From Frankia sp. RB7 (lineage in GTDB: Bacteria; Pseudomonadota; Alphaproteobacteria; Rhizobiales; Xanthobacteraceae): a stretch of DNA of 64,000 bases. Of the stretch, positions 39,052-49,087 are shown one piece after another; position 1 is the stretch's first letter, and each line of letters starts with the position of its first letter. The notes below the pieces were generated by a model. It was not told the origin of the DNA. It saw nothing but the letters and a program-made list of their open reading frames with translations, and did not search any database. Both the position numbers and the translations under genes were made by a program. The DNA lies in the NCBI GenBank assembly GCA_030403585.1, contig JAUEPE010000015.1, positions 62,001 to 126,000 of the forward strand. Direction: 5' to 3'.

Positions 39052-39816
39052 CTATTCCGGCAAGTTCTTCAGGAAAGGCAGCACGGCGTCAACAAAAGCC
39101 TTGGGCTGGTCGATGTTGACGGCGTGTCCGGCCGCGGGGATCACGATTTTTTGTGCGTCGGGGATTTTTGCCGCCATGTAGTCGGACGCCGCCAGGAACG
39201 GTGTGTCGTCGGCACCGACCACGATCAGGCTGGGCACCTTGATGTCGGGCAGCAGCTCCATCACTTTGGCGTCGCGCTGGGTCAGCATGCCGCGCGCGGC
39301 CAGCGCCAGTCCGCTGGCGTTGCGATGGCTGGCGGTGGCGCGCTCGCGCGTGGTTGCTTTCAGCACGTCGAGGCCTTCACGATCGAACTTGTCGGCGGTG
39401 GCGAGCGCACGCGCATTCCAGGCCTCGCGCGCATCGTCTTTCTTGAAGCCCGGACCGGTGTCGATGATCAGCAACGCGCGGGTGACTTGCGGATGGGCGC
39501 GATAGAACGCCAGCGACATGTAGCCGCCGAGCGAGAGCCCGCCGATGATGGCGCGCCTGGCGCCGACCGCATCGAGGATCGCCGCCATGTCGCCGACCGT
39601 CAGCGCTTCGCTGTAGGCCTTGGGATCATCGGGATAATCGGACTGGCCGTGGCCGCGCATGTCCCACAGGATCAGCTTGTGGTCGCGTGCGAGCGCATCG
39701 ATCTGGCCGTGCCACATCGCAGAGGTCGACGAATAGCCGTGGGTCAGCAGCAGCGGCGGCCCGTCGCCATGCACTTCATAATAGATCCCGACGCCGTCCC
39801 GATCGATCCTCGGCAT
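39052..39816 (-). CDS. Alpha/beta hydrolase
   Basis: 254 aa. Oxyanion-hole motif LLLTHGYSST, nucleophile elbow GGLSLGGY (Ser), catalytic Asp in VGADDTPF and His in AGHAVNID make a full triad. The WDMRGHGQSDYP segment is typical of C-C hydrolases, haloperoxidases and 3-oxoadipate enol-lactonase relatives. No signal peptide. The substrate is unknown. Confidence 0.88.
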   Translation of the reverse strand: MPRIDRDGVGIYYEVHGDGPPLLLTHGYSSTSAMWHGQIDALARDHKLILWDMRGHGQSDYPDDPKAYSEALTVGDMAAILDAVGARRAIIGGLSLGGYMSLAFYRAHPQVTRALLIIDTGPGFKKDDAREAWNARALATADKFDREGLDVLKATTRERATASHRNASGLALAARGMLTQRDAKVMELLPDIKVPSLIVVGADDTPFLAASDYMAAKIPDAQKIVIPAAGHAVNIDQPKAFVDAVLPFLKNLPE

Positions 39817-40347
39817 TGTTTCCGCCCTTGTTGTTGCTCGTCTTCATTCCAACCAAGACACTGGTGCACCCCTCGCCCCTTGCGGGAGAGGGTGGCTCGT
39901 CGCGCAGCGACGAGACGGGTGAGGGGTATCTCTCCTCACGAATGATCTTGCGAGTGGAGAGATACCCCTCATCCGGCGCCGTAGCCGAAGCGGAGCTTCG
40001 GCGTCTCTTTTAGAACGGCCGCCGAAGGCGGCCTATGCCACCTTCTCCCGCAAAGGGAGAAGGGACGTCCGCGCAAGTGGCTGCACCTTAGCCCGCCGAG
40101 TTACCTCGAAGAAACTACCTCGCCGCATTGACATGCCTGCCCAACATTCTGCTTGTTGTGTCCAGTCGCTAGCGCCCGCGCCGTTGTCGCAACGCACAAC
40201 AATCAGTTTCGATCGATTCCAAATTGCATTTGCCTCCGCGCGCGAACCCGATCATTCTTGCGTGCAAGGCGGCCGCCGACCCGGTGGGCGTCCGCTACAC
40301 AAGTTGCCGCCGTAAGCGGCTTCATGCACCGGCAGGGGAAGACGCCT
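39817..40347. other. Intergenic region with compound repeat, upstream of the iorA-like gene
   Basis: 531 bases. The first part holds a family C repeat (39869-40064). The second part (40070-40347) is free of repeats and should hold the promoter of the dehydrogenase operon. No ORF is supported there. Confidence 0.5.
39869..40064. repeat. Compound palindromic repeat, family C variant
   Basis: CCCCTCGCCCCTTGCGGGAG, GGTGAGGGGTATCTCTCC and the inverse GGAGAGATACCCCTCATCC form the core; then GCCGAAGCGGAGCTTCGGC and GGCCGCCGAAGGCGGCC are further small hairpins, ending CTTCTCCCGCAAAGGGAGAAGG. The longest element of this family in the window. Confidence 0.78.
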
Positions 40348-40839
40348 ATGCCAACGCTCACCATCAACGGGCGGAGTATGTCCGTGGATGCGGCAAACGA
40401 CACGCCGCTCCTTTGGGCCATCCGCGAACAATTGCAGATGACCGGCACGAAATTCGGCTGCGGTGCCGGCCTGTGCGGTGCCTGCACCGTGCACGTCAAC
40501 GGCGAAGCCGTGCGCTCGTGCCAGACCATGGTCGGCGATGTCGCCGGCAAGAAGATCACCACCATCGAAGGCCTCTCCGCCAAGGGTGATCATCCCCTGC
40601 AGAAGGCGTGGATTGCCGAGCAGGTGCCGCAATGCGGCTACTGCCAATCCGGGCAGATCATGCAGGCGGCTTCGCTGCTGGCGAAGAATTCCAATCCGAC
40701 CAAGGAAGAGGTCGTGGCCCATATGGACGGCAATCTCTGCCGTTGCATGACCTATTCGCGGATCCAGAAGGCAATCATGCGCGCCGCCACCGAGATGCGC
40801 ACCGCATCCGCCGCCGGCAACGACCGGAGGCCCACATGA
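40348..40839 (+). CDS. iorA: 2Fe-2S subunit of an isoquinoline 1-oxidoreductase-type dehydrogenase (alpha)
   Basis: 163 aa. Electron-transfer subunit of a molybdenum hydroxylase. The plant-type 2Fe-2S motif is CGAGLCGAC with a further Cys in RSCQTM; the second cluster ligands are CGYCQSGQ and LCRC, as in the xanthine oxidase family small subunit. AGGGGAAG before ATG 40348 supports the start. The next gene's ATG overlaps its stop. The true substrate need not be isoquinoline; relatives oxidise aldehydes and N-heterocycles. Confidence 0.9.
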   Translation: MPTLTINGRSMSVDAANDTPLLWAIREQLQMTGTKFGCGAGLCGACTVHVNGEAVRSCQTMVGDVAGKKITTIEGLSAKGDHPLQKAWIAEQVPQCGYCQSGQIMQAASLLAKNSNPTKEEVVAHMDGNLCRCMTYSRIQKAIMRAATEMRTASAAGNDRRPT

Positions 40840-43121
40840 ATCAGCACGTGAAAAAAATCACACCCGAGACGACAGATCTCAGCCGCCGCTCCTTCCTGGT
40901 CGGCACCGCCGCCACCGGCCTCGTGCTCGGCTATGCCGGCGTGCCCGGTGTCAGCGAAGCGCTGGCTGCGGCTCCCGCCAATTTCGAGCCGAGCGTCTGG
41001 TACGCGATCTCGCCCGATGGCCTCGTCACCGTGACCTGCGGCAAGGCCGACATGGGCCAGCACATCGCCTCCACCATGGCGCAGATCGTCTGCGAGGAAC
41101 TGGGCGCGAAGTGGAGCGACATGCGGGTCAACCTCGCCTCCAACGATCCGAAGTTCAACGACCCCGTGCTGGGGGCGCAGATCACCGGCGGCAGCTGGTC
41201 GACCATGATGAACTTCGACGCGATGAGCCGGGCGGGTGCAGCCGGGCGCATGGCGTTGACGGAAGGTGCTGCCGCGTCCATGGGCGTGCCGGCAGGCGAG
41301 CTCGCCGTGCGCGATTCCATGATCGTGCATGCGAAGTCGAAAAAGCAGATGTCGTTCGCCGATGTCGTGAAGAGCGGCAAGGCGACAAAGACCTTCACGC
41401 CCGACGATTTGAAAGCGATCAAGCTGAAGACGCCGGATCAGTATTCCATGATCGGCGTGTCGGTGCCGCAGATCGACATCCCCTCCAAGACCAACGGCAC
41501 GGCCAAATACGGCATCGACGTGATGATTCCGGGCATGGCCTATGGCGCGGTGGTGACGCCGCCGGTGCGCTATGGCGCCACGGTGAAATCGGTCGACGAC
41601 AGCGATGCGAAGAAGGTGCCGGGCTTCATCAAGGCCGTTATCCTCGACGACAAGACCCAGACCACGACCGGCTGGGTGGTTGCGGTCGCCAACACCTTTG
41701 CCAACGCCAAGAAGGCGGCAGCGGCGTTGAAGGTCAGCTATGACGGCGGGCCGAATGCGAAGGCGTCGAGCGAGTCGCTGCTCGCTGAGGCCAAGCGGCT
41801 TCAGAAGCTGGACGATTCCGGCCAGTTCTTCGTCAAGGACGGCGATCCCTCGGCTGCGTTCGGAACAGCGGCAAAAGTGCTGGAGGCGGAATACACCACC
41901 AGCATCAACATCCACGCGCCGATGGAGCCGATGAACGCCACCGCGGAGTTCAAGGGCGACATCCTGCACATCTATTCCGGCAACCAGTTCGCGACGCGTT
42001 CCGGCGCGATTGCGGCCGGTGCAGCCGGGATCGATCCGAAATTCGTCGTGATGCACCAGATGTGGCTCGGCGGCGGTTTCGGCCGCAGGCTCGATGCCGA
42101 CATGATGGTGCCGGCGGTGCAGGCGGCCAAGGCCATCGGCAAGCCGGTGAAGGTGATCTACACGCGCGAAAACGACATGACGATGGATTTCTCGCGTCCG
42201 CTCACCTACCAGAAAGTGAAAGCCGGCGTGGACGGGGACGGCAAGCTTGTCGCGCTCAGCCACGACGTGGTCTCGGCCTGGCCGACCCAGCGCTGGGGTA
42301 TCCCGGACTTCCTGTCGCCCTCGGTCGACAAGAAGGGTCCGCTCGACGCCTTCACGGTCAACGGGTCGGACTTCTTCTACACCGTGCCCAACCATACTGT
42401 GCGGGCGATCAAGAACGAGATGGCGCACAACGCCACCCCGTCCGGTCAGCTCCGTTCGGTGGCACCGGGCTGGACCTTCTGGGCGGTCGAAAGCATGATC
42501 GACGAGATCGCGGTCGCGGCCGGCAAGGACCCGGCGCAATACCGCATCTCGCTGCTCGATGGCGCCGGCAAGAACGAAGGCGGCGCGCAGCGGCTGCGCA
42601 ACACGTTGCTCGCCGCCATGGGCCTCGCCGGCTACGGCACCAAGAAACTCCCGAAGGGAGAAGGCATGGGCGTGGCCTGCGTGTCGTCGCAGGAACGTGC
42701 GACCGCAAGCTGGACCGCTTGCGTCGCGCACGTTGCCGTCGCGCCATCAGGCGAAGTGACCGTGAAGAAGCTCACGGTCGCAACCGATGTCGGCACGCAG
42801 GTGCATCCCGACAACATCCGTGCCCAGGTCGAGGGCGCGGCGCTGTGGGGCCTGTCGCTGGCGATGTACGAAAAGGCGACGCTGAAGGACGGTGGCATCG
42901 AACAGACCAATTTCGATGGCTACACGCCCTTGCGGATGAGCCAGATGCCCGAGGTCGCAGTCGCCGTGATCGCCAATGGCGAAAAGGCCACCGGTGTCGG
43001 CGAGCCCGCGGTGACGGTGGTGGCGCCTGCCATCGGCAACGCCATCTTCAACGCCTCCGGCGCCCGCGTCCGGGCGCTGCCGATCACGGCGGAAGCCGTG
43101 AAGGGGGCGATGAAGGCGTAA
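40836..43121 (+). CDS. iorB: Molybdopterin-binding large subunit, isoquinoline 1-oxidoreductase-type (beta)
   Basis: 761 aa. A Tat-type leader is visible ([18 protein letters not shown]), so the complex is probably exported folded to the periplasm. The body has two aldehyde-oxidase/xanthine-dehydrogenase molybdopterin-binding regions, with [15 protein letters not shown] in the first and [17 protein letters not shown] near the end. ATG 40836 overlaps the iorA stop (ATGA), with CGGAGG upstream. No cytochrome c subunit follows; a terminator does. Confidence 0.9.
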   Translation: MNQHVKKITPETTDLSRRSFLVGTAATGLVLGYAGVPGVSEALAAAPANFEPSVWYAISPDGLVTVTCGKADMGQHIASTMAQIVCEELGAKWSDMRVNLASNDPKFNDPVLGAQITGGSWSTMMNFDAMSRAGAAGRMALTEGAAASMGVPAGELAVRDSMIVHAKSKKQMSFADVVKSGKATKTFTPDDLKAIKLKTPDQYSMIGVSVPQIDIPSKTNGTAKYGIDVMIPGMAYGAVVTPPVRYGATVKSVDDSDAKKVPGFIKAVILDDKTQTTTGWVVAVANTFANAKKAAAALKVSYDGGPNAKASSESLLAEAKRLQKLDDSGQFFVKDGDPSAAFGTAAKVLEAEYTTSINIHAPMEPMNATAEFKGDILHIYSGNQFATRSGAIAAGAAGIDPKFVVMHQMWLGGGFGRRLDADMMVPAVQAAKAIGKPVKVIYTRENDMTMDFSRPLTYQKVKAGVDGDGKLVALSHDVVSAWPTQRWGIPDFLSPSVDKKGPLDAFTVNGSDFFYTVPNHTVRAIKNEMAHNATPSGQLRSVAPGWTFWAVESMIDEIAVAAGKDPAQYRISLLDGAGKNEGGAQRLRNTLLAAMGLAGYGTKKLPKGEGMGVACVSSQERATASWTACVAHVAVAPSGEVTVKKLTVATDVGTQVHPDNIRAQVEGAALWGLSLAMYEKATLKDGGIEQTNFDGYTPLRMSQMPEVAVAVIANGEKATGVGEPAVTVVAPAIGNAIFNASGARVRALPITAEAVKGAMKA

Positions 43122-43149
43122 GGCCGGGCTGCAATTGCTGAACAAGATG

Positions 43150-43182
43150 ATCCGCCGGAGGGCCACCTCCGGCGGATTTTTG
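43150..43182 (+). terminator. Intrinsic terminator after the iorAB pair
   Basis: ATCCGCCGGAGG paired with CCTCCGGCGGAT, three-base loop, then TTTTTG. Located 28 bases after the iorB stop. Confidence 0.9.
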
Positions 43183-43212
43183 TTATGCGATACATTGCCT
43201 CTACGTATTCGC

Positions 43213-43311
43213 TGTCATGCCCCGCGAAGGGGCATCCAGTACGCCGCGGCTTTTCGGTTCTAGCCGCGCCGTCACGGCGTACTGGATCGCCCGGTCAAGC
43301 CGGGCGATGAC
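43213..43311. repeat. Palindromic intergenic repeat, family E (CATCCAGTACGCCG)
   Basis: CATCCAGTACGCCG and inverse CGGCGTACTGGAT form the inner pair; GTCATGCCCCGC... and ...GGGCGATGAC the outer one. Between convergent genes. Only one copy of this type in the window. Confidence 0.72.
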
Positions 43312-43323
43312 ACAGAGAAGAGG

Positions 43324-44424
43324 CTACGGCACCAGCGAATAGCTCGTACTGCGGCCACCGGCGGCGTCCTTTCGAAGGATGCCCTTGTCGATCAGGTCTT
43401 CGATGTCGCGGGCAGCGGTCGCTTGCGAGACTTTGACAAACCGAGCCCATTTCGAAGAGGCGAGCTTGCCTTCGAAACCGTCGAGCAGGCGGTTCAACAT
43501 CAACCGCTGGCGATCATTGAGGGAACGTGCGCGATGGCGCTCCCAGAATCGTGCCTTGAGCTGAACGTTTCCGATGATGGCCTCGGCGCCGTCGAAAGCG
43601 CGATCGAGACAGTCGAGGAACCATTGCAGCCAATTGGTGTTGTCGAGCGTTCCTCGCTGGGTGCTTTCGAGGATGTCGTAATAGGCGTTGCGCTCTTTGC
43701 GGATCTGGGACGACATGCTGTAGAAGCGCTGCGCGCTCTGTTCCGAACGCGCGAGGACGAGATCGGTTATCACGCGCGCAATGCGGCCATTGCCATCCTC
43801 GAACGGATGAATGGTCACAAACCAGAGATGCGCAATCGCGGCCTTGATGACAGGATCAGAATCCCGGTCGGCGTTGAACCAGTCGAGGAACGCGCTCATT
43901 TCATTCTCGAGCCGCTTGGCAGCGGGTGCTTCGAAATGAACGTGCTCGTGGCCGACTGGCCCGGAGACGACCTGCATTGCGCCCGACTGCTCGGTGCGCC
44001 ACCCGCCAACGACGATTTTCAACATGCCGCTCCGACCTGTCGGGAACAGGGCGGCGTGCCAGCCGAACAAGCGCTCGGCGGTGATGGGTTGATCGAACTT
44101 CTGGGTGGCGTCGAGCGTCATGTCGACGACGCCCTCGACGTTTCGTTCGACAGGCGTGAGCGCGCCAATATCGATGCCGAGCCGGCGGGCTATCGACGAC
44201 CGGACCTGATCGCGATCGAGGATCTCACCTTCGATCTCGCTCGATTTGACGACGTCTTCCGTGAGTGTCTGGAGCGAGGCTTCTGCCTTCAAGGTGAAGC
44301 CGAGACTTTCCATCCGGCCAAGCAGGCGGCCCTGCTTGTGACGGACCTCTGCCAGCCGCGCCGCGAGCCGGTCTGCGCTCCACTGAAACGCCGGCCATTC
44401 AGCTCTGTCGTGGATATAGACCAT
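43324..44424 (-). CDS. Fic-domain protein with N-terminal inhibitory motif
   Basis: 366 aa. The Fic active site HPFEDGNGRIAR (His206) matches the canonical HPFx(D/E)GNGRxxR, so it should transfer AMP from ATP to a target Ser, Thr or Tyr. The inhibitory helix motif S/TxxxEG is present as S61-S-E-I-E65-G66, which places it in class II Fic proteins that hold themselves inactive. The N-terminal region is DUF4172-like, and a winged-helix-like tail follows (about 300-366, ATAARDIEDLIDKGIL). I choose ATG 44424 (MVYIHDR); the frame runs to 44475. No toxin-antitoxin partner is adjacent. Confidence 0.88.
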   Translation of the reverse strand: MVYIHDRAEWPAFQWSADRLAARLAEVRHKQGRLLGRMESLGFTLKAEASLQTLTEDVVKSSEIEGEILDRDQVRSSIARRLGIDIGALTPVERNVEGVVDMTLDATQKFDQPITAERLFGWHAALFPTGRSGMLKIVVGGWRTEQSGAMQVVSGPVGHEHVHFEAPAAKRLENEMSAFLDWFNADRDSDPVIKAAIAHLWFVTIHPFEDGNGRIARVITDLVLARSEQSAQRFYSMSSQIRKERNAYYDILESTQRGTLDNTNWLQWFLDCLDRAFDGAEAIIGNVQLKARFWERHRARSLNDRQRLMLNRLLDGFEGKLASSKWARFVKVSQATAARDIEDLIDKGILRKDAAGGRSTSYSLVP

Positions 44425-44685
44425 ATTCTCTGCATCCCATGACGAGAAAATGGGGGCCATTATCGTCATGGTCAAGCTATTCTCGGCATTTCCCGATGAG
44501 AATGGCTTCGCGGTCTACGGTGCATGGGGTTGTTTTCGCCGTTTTGCCGGAACCGCCGCCGGACCGCAAATCCGTAAAATTGCGTGCAATTCCCGCACGT
44601 TCCGTTGAGCACGCCTCTTAAGGGCCGGAGAACCTGATCCGGCTTAGGCTGACGCCAAATACAGTCCCGTGCTTTTGGGGAAGCC

Positions 44686-45780
44686 ATGAACGCGCCAGCC
44701 AAATCCGCCGCCAAACGCCGGCTTCTGCTCGCCTCCGACCGGAGCGATGCGAGCACCGAACTCGCCAGCATCTTGAAGGCGGTCGGCGATGTCTCGACGG
44801 TGACGACGCAGGAAATCCCTGAGCAGCCATCGCGCGAACTCTCCGGCCTTGTGGTCGACATCAATCTGCGCTCGCCCGAGAGCGTGCAGCGGGTGCGCAA
44901 CAAGCTGCGCGGCGAAGGCTATCGTTCGATGCCGCGCTTGTTCGTGCTGGCGGATGCCCTGCACCACGGCACCATGCAGGCCTGGGCGCTGGGCGCCACC
45001 GACACCATCTCGCGGCCGCTGCAGCCCGAGGCGATCCTGCAGCGCATCCGCGCCGCGTTCCCCGATACGACGACCTATGACGCGACCGATCGCGGCAAGA
45101 CGCTCAACCGCGGCGTCGAGGCGGCGCATGCGGTGCTGAGGAAGATGTTCGAGAAGCTGCCGCTCGGCGTGCCCCTGACGTTCGACGACGTCATCGCCGC
45201 CGAGAGCAAGATTTTGAAGGCGATCAAGCATTCCTCGCTGCGCGAATGGCTCACCACCGTCGGCTGCCATCATGTCGGCAGCTATCGCCACTGCCTGTTC
45301 GTCACCGGCTTTGCGGTGTCCTTCGCGCAGCATCTCGGCATGCGCGAGGACGACCAGCGCCGGCTGACCCGTGCCGCGCTGCTGCACGATGTCGGCAAGG
45401 CCTTCGTTCCGTCCGCATTGCTCGACAAGCCCGGCAAGCTCACCGACGAGGAGATGGCCGAGGTCCGCCAGCATCCACGCCGCGGCTATGACGCGCTCGC
45501 CGCGCAAGGCGGCTTCCCGCCGGAGATGCTCGATGTCGTCCTGCATCACCACGAATTCCTCGACGGCAGCGGCTATCCGAACAATCTGTCGTCGAACCAG
45601 ATCAGCGATATCGTGCGGCTGACGACCATCGTCGACATCTACGCCGCCCTGGTGGAGAAGCGCGCCTACCGCATGCCCTTCACCCACTCGCGCGCCTTCA
45701 CGATGATGGAAGGCATGGGCGGCAAACTCGACCAGCAGCTGCTGCAGGCGTTCCGGCCGGTGGCGCTCGGGTCGTTCTGA
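44686..45780 (+). CDS. HD-GYP domain protein with receiver-like N-terminus
   Basis: 364 aa. The C-terminal half is an HD-GYP phosphodiesterase of the type that cleaves cyclic di-GMP: HDVGK at H234-D235, HH at 287-288 and GYP at 296-298, in the HHEFLDGSGYP motif. The first 125 residues have the alternation of a response-regulator receiver (LLLASDR, LVVDINL, LFVLAD), with a possible acceptor Asp in VVDINL but Arg where the conserved Lys should be, so phosphorylation is uncertain. Monocistronic between the Fic gene and the convergent ligase. Confidence 0.87.
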   Translation: MNAPAKSAAKRRLLLASDRSDASTELASILKAVGDVSTVTTQEIPEQPSRELSGLVVDINLRSPESVQRVRNKLRGEGYRSMPRLFVLADALHHGTMQAWALGATDTISRPLQPEAILQRIRAAFPDTTTYDATDRGKTLNRGVEAAHAVLRKMFEKLPLGVPLTFDDVIAAESKILKAIKHSSLREWLTTVGCHHVGSYRHCLFVTGFAVSFAQHLGMREDDQRRLTRAALLHDVGKAFVPSALLDKPGKLTDEEMAEVRQHPRRGYDALAAQGGFPPEMLDVVLHHHEFLDGSGYPNNLSSNQISDIVRLTTIVDIYAALVEKRAYRMPFTHSRAFTMMEGMGGKLDQQLLQAFRPVALGSF

Positions 45781-45787
45781 TTTTTGA

Positions 45788-47368
45788 CTACTCCACCATC
45801 TTCCTTAACTCCGCCTTCGCCACCTTCTCCAGCGTCGAGCGCGGCATGTCGTCGACGAGCCTGATCTCGCGCGGCACCTTGAAGTCGGCGAGTCCCTTGC
45901 GGCAGGCCGCCATCACGCTGTCCTGAAGATCCGGCGCCGCGCCTGCGACGCCGCCATGCGGGATGATGAAGACCACCGGCACCTCGTCCAGCATCGGATG
46001 CTTCTTCGCCACCACTGCGGCCTCGCGCACGCCGGGGACAATTGCGATCACCTGCTCGATCTCGGACGCCGCGACGTTCTCGCCGCCGACCTTCAGCATG
46101 TCCTTGGCGCGGTCGCCGAACCTGAGGTAGCCGTTCTCCAGTCGCGTGATGCGGTCGCCGGTGAGAAAAAAGCCGTGCTCGTCAAAGCTCTCGCGCGTCG
46201 CTTTCTCGTTATGCAGATATTCGGCGAACAGCGACAGGCCCGGGATGCCCTTGATCGAGAGATTGCCGGTGTCGCCGACCGCGGTCGGCCGTCCGTCATC
46301 GTCGGTGATGCGGATCTGATATTCCGGCGCGGCGCGGCCGATCGACATCGGGATGTTGGGCTGGTCGACCTCGCCGATAATGCCGTGGGTAATGGTCTCG
46401 GTCATGCCCCACCAGCCGATCATCTTGACGCCGAACGCGGCAAACGCCGGCGGCTCGTTGATCGCGGTGCCCCACAGGCGGAATTTGTGATCTCGCGGGA
46501 TGTCCTGTTCGAGCAGCGCCTTCATGCAGAACGGAATCGTCGAGGTCCAGGTCGAGCCATGCTCGCGCGCGACGCCCCAGAACCGGCTCGCGGAGAAGCG
46601 CGGCTGGATCACGCAGGTTGCGCCGACCCACAGCGTCGCCAGCATGGAATAGGCCAGCGCATTGGTGTGGAACAGCGGCAGATAAGTCTGGTGCACGTCG
46701 CTGGCGTGCAGATCCTCATGCGCAGCATTGATCTTGGCGCCCCACAGCGCGTTGGCGTGGGTCCAGAGCACCGCCTTCGGTCGCGACGTCGTCCCCGATG
46801 TGTACTGCACGCTGCATGGTGCGAGCGGATCGATCGCGCGCTTGGGGCGGTCGGCGCTGTCAGCGAACAGCTCCTCAAAACTATCACCACGCGAAACGGC
46901 TTGCGCGGGTGCTGCGCCCGCATCATGCGAGGTCACCGCCATCCAGCGAATGTTGCGGCAGTTCTGCGCAATGATCTCCGCGTAGGCCGGCTGCGTGATC
47001 GCGGCGACCGCGCCGCAATGATCCGCAAAATACTCGAGCTCCGCCGGCGCCGAGCGGGTGTTGGTGGTGACAGCGATGGCGCCGAGTTCGACGCAGGCAA
47101 ACCAGGCCAGCAGCGCCTCGATGCAATTGTCGAGATGAATGAGCACGTATTCGCCGGGCTTGATGCCGCGCTTCGCCAGCCCCGCCGCGAGCGCGCCGAC
47201 CCGCTGGTGAAACTCGCCATAGCTCCAGCGCCGCGCCGGCGCCTCGAACGGCGCCCAGATCAGGAACGGATGATCGCGGCGCATCTCGGCGCGCATCTTG
47301 AGCAGCCACGGCACGTCGAGCCCGTCGAACGGGCTCACGATACCGGCTGCGGTCTGTTGAAGTGACAT
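45788..47368 (-). CDS. AMP-forming acyl-CoA ligase (CaiC-like)
   Basis: 526 aa. Resembles crotonobetaine/carnitine-CoA ligase and related enzymes. The P-loop reads YTSGTTSRPKAV (Ser in place of the usual Gly at its sixth residue); WWGMTET, FGDRAKDMLKVGGENV and the C-terminal STLEKVAKAEL with the catalytic Lys are present. ATG 47368 is preceded by GGGAGGATCC. The much longer open frame up to 47833 lies antisense-frame over the VOC gene and is rejected. VOC gene upstream on the same strand, 122 bases away. Confidence 0.88.
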   Translation of the reverse strand: MSLQQTAAGIVSPFDGLDVPWLLKMRAEMRRDHPFLIWAPFEAPARRWSYGEFHQRVGALAAGLAKRGIKPGEYVLIHLDNCIEALLAWFACVELGAIAVTTNTRSAPAELEYFADHCGAVAAITQPAYAEIIAQNCRNIRWMAVTSHDAGAAPAQAVSRGDSFEELFADSADRPKRAIDPLAPCSVQYTSGTTSRPKAVLWTHANALWGAKINAAHEDLHASDVHQTYLPLFHTNALAYSMLATLWVGATCVIQPRFSASRFWGVAREHGSTWTSTIPFCMKALLEQDIPRDHKFRLWGTAINEPPAFAAFGVKMIGWWGMTETITHGIIGEVDQPNIPMSIGRAAPEYQIRITDDDGRPTAVGDTGNLSIKGIPGLSLFAEYLHNEKATRESFDEHGFFLTGDRITRLENGYLRFGDRAKDMLKVGGENVAASEIEQVIAIVPGVREAAVVAKKHPMLDEVPVVFIIPHGGVAGAAPDLQDSVMAACRKGLADFKVPREIRLVDDMPRSTLEKVAKAELRKMVE

Positions 47369-47490
47369 GGATCCTCCCGTGCAGCCTGCATCTTGATGGC
47401 GGCTGCCTTTTGATGATTGCGTCTTCCTGCCATCGGATGGCGCGGGGCGCAATTGGGGGAGGAGCGGGGCGGTCAGCACGTCTTGGCGCG

Positions 47491-47901
47491 CTAATCCTCG
47501 TAAGACGAAATCTCGATCAGGCTGCCATCCGGATCCCGGCAATAGACCGAGCGCAACGTGCCGCGGGCGCCCTGCTTGGGAACCGGGCCTTCCTCGATCG
47601 CGACGCCATGTGCCTTCAAATGCGCCACCACCTCGTCGGGCGTCGCCGAGGTGAGGAAGCACAAATCCTCGCTGCCGGCGGTCTGATGATCGGCGGTGAA
47701 CCACTCCACCTTGTCGGCGTCGCGCGGCCGGACGTTGATCTTCTGTTGACCAAATTGAAGCGAGGTCCGCGGCGCTTTGCCGCCGCCGGGGTCGAACACC
47801 TTGACTTCCATGCCGAGGATCTCGCGATACCAATCAGTGGTCATCGCGACGTCGGCGACGTTGATCACGAGGTGATCGAGGGCCCGAACCTTCACCGCCA
47901 T
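47491..47901 (-). CDS. VOC-family (glyoxalase/dioxygenase-like) protein
   Basis: 136 aa. Metal-binding vicinal oxygen chelate fold: LDHLVINVADVAMTTDWY supplies the first His, the WF/CF strand (EDLCFL) lies in the middle, and PDGSLIEISSYED gives the C-terminal Glu. Members include glyoxalase I, extradiol dioxygenases and antibiotic-binding proteins; which applies here is unclear. Immediately upstream of the CaiC-like ligase. Confidence 0.85.
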   Translation of the reverse strand: MAVKVRALDHLVINVADVAMTTDWYREILGMEVKVFDPGGGKAPRTSLQFGQQKINVRPRDADKVEWFTADHQTAGSEDLCFLTSATPDEVVAHLKAHGVAIEEGPVPKQGARGTLRSVYCRDPDGSLIEISSYED

Positions 47902-48009
47902 GCCTTATCCTTTCGTCGCCATGTTCGTTGCGCACTTTCGGCGTGCGGTGCGCTTTGTTACAACGCCGCGGAAGCCACTTTCAAGAACAACACTGGGAGA
48001 ACCCTTGAG

Positions 48010-48984
48010 ATGATCACTCGCCGTTCCGCGCTCGGCCTGCTCGCCGCCACGCCTCTTGCAGCCAGCCCGCTGTCGAAAGCCTTCGCCTCCGACTATCCGT
48101 CCCGGCCGGTGAAGTTCGTGGTCGGCTATCCACCGGGCGGCGCCACCGACATCCTCGCGCGCCTGATCGGCCAGCGGCTGTCGGAGCGGCTCGGCCAGCA
48201 ATTCGTGATAGAGAACAAGCCGGGCGCCGGCAACAATATCGGCACCGAATCCGTCGTGAACGCGGAGCCGGACGGCTACACCGTGCTGCTGGTCAATCCG
48301 GCGAACTACATCAACTCGACACTCTACGCCAATCTCAAGTTCAACTTCGTCCGCGACATCGCGCCGATCGCCGCGTTCCAGCGCGTGCCGAACGTGATGA
48401 CGGTCAACAAGGACGTGCCGGCCAAAACCGTCGCCGAGTTCATCGACTATGTGAAGGCCAACCCCGGCAAGGTGAATATGGCCTCCTCCGGCAACGGCAC
48501 CTCGGTGCATCTGTCCGGCGAAATGTTCATGGCGCTGACCGGCTGCAAGATGCAGCACGTGCCCTATCGCGGCGCGGCGCCCGCGATCACCGACATGCTC
48601 GGCGGCCAGGTGCAGGTGATCTTCGACAACATGCCGTCGATCATCCAGCACATCCGCTCCGGCTCGCTTCGCGCGCTCGGCGTCACCACGGCACAGCGCT
48701 CGCCGCAGTTGCCGGACGTTCCCGCGATCGGCGAGACCGTGAAGGGCTACGAGGCGAGCGCGCTGTTCGGCATGGGTGCGCCGAAGAACATGCCCAAGGA
48801 CATGATCGCCAAGCTCAACAACGAGGTCAACACGCTCATGAAGGAGCCCGACATGACCAAGCGCCTCGTCGAACTCGGCGGCGATCCGCTGGTGCTGACG
48901 CCGGAGGCGTTCGGCCAGGAGATCGAGGCCGAGACCGCGAAGTGGAAGAAGGTCGTCGAGTTCGCCGGCCTCAAGGTCGAGTAG
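48010..48984 (+). CDS. Tripartite tricarboxylate transporter substrate-binding protein (Bug/TctC)
   Basis: 324 aa. A twin-arginine-like leader (MITRRSALGLLAATPLAASP) precedes the mature protein, which begins SDYPSRPVKFVVGYPPGGATD, the hallmark of the Bug family that binds carboxylates. ENKPGAGNNIG and VPYRGAAPAITDMLGGQ are further family signatures. No TctA or TctB genes follow, which is common for orphan Bug proteins. Terminator downstream at 49011. Confidence 0.92.
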   Translation: MITRRSALGLLAATPLAASPLSKAFASDYPSRPVKFVVGYPPGGATDILARLIGQRLSERLGQQFVIENKPGAGNNIGTESVVNAEPDGYTVLLVNPANYINSTLYANLKFNFVRDIAPIAAFQRVPNVMTVNKDVPAKTVAEFIDYVKANPGKVNMASSGNGTSVHLSGEMFMALTGCKMQHVPYRGAAPAITDMLGGQVQVIFDNMPSIIQHIRSGSLRALGVTTAQRSPQLPDVPAIGETVKGYEASALFGMGAPKNMPKDMIAKLNNEVNTLMKEPDMTKRLVELGGDPLVLTPEAFGQEIEAETAKWKKVVEFAGLKVE

Positions 48985-49010
48985 TAATCTCCTCAATGAC
49001 CGGACAGGGA

Positions 49011-49036
49011 GCCCCGCCGGAAGGCGGGGCTTTTTT
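49011..49036 (+). terminator. Intrinsic terminator after the Bug-type gene
   Basis: GCCCCGCC, four-base loop GGAA, GGCGGGGC, then TTTTTT. 26 bases after the stop at 48984. Confidence 0.92.
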
Positions 49037-49087
49037 CTTGCGTGCTTCCCGCTTGACGGAATGGCGTTAGCGTCTATACTAAACCTG

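Noticed and set aside
40752..42731. 659-codon minus-strand frame opposite iorB
   Set aside because: Same antisense effect; the plus-strand protein has cofactor motifs and a Tat leader.
47369..47833. N-terminal extension of the CaiC-like ligase
   Set aside because: It lies over the VOC gene in another frame; the ligase has a strong ribosome site at 47368.
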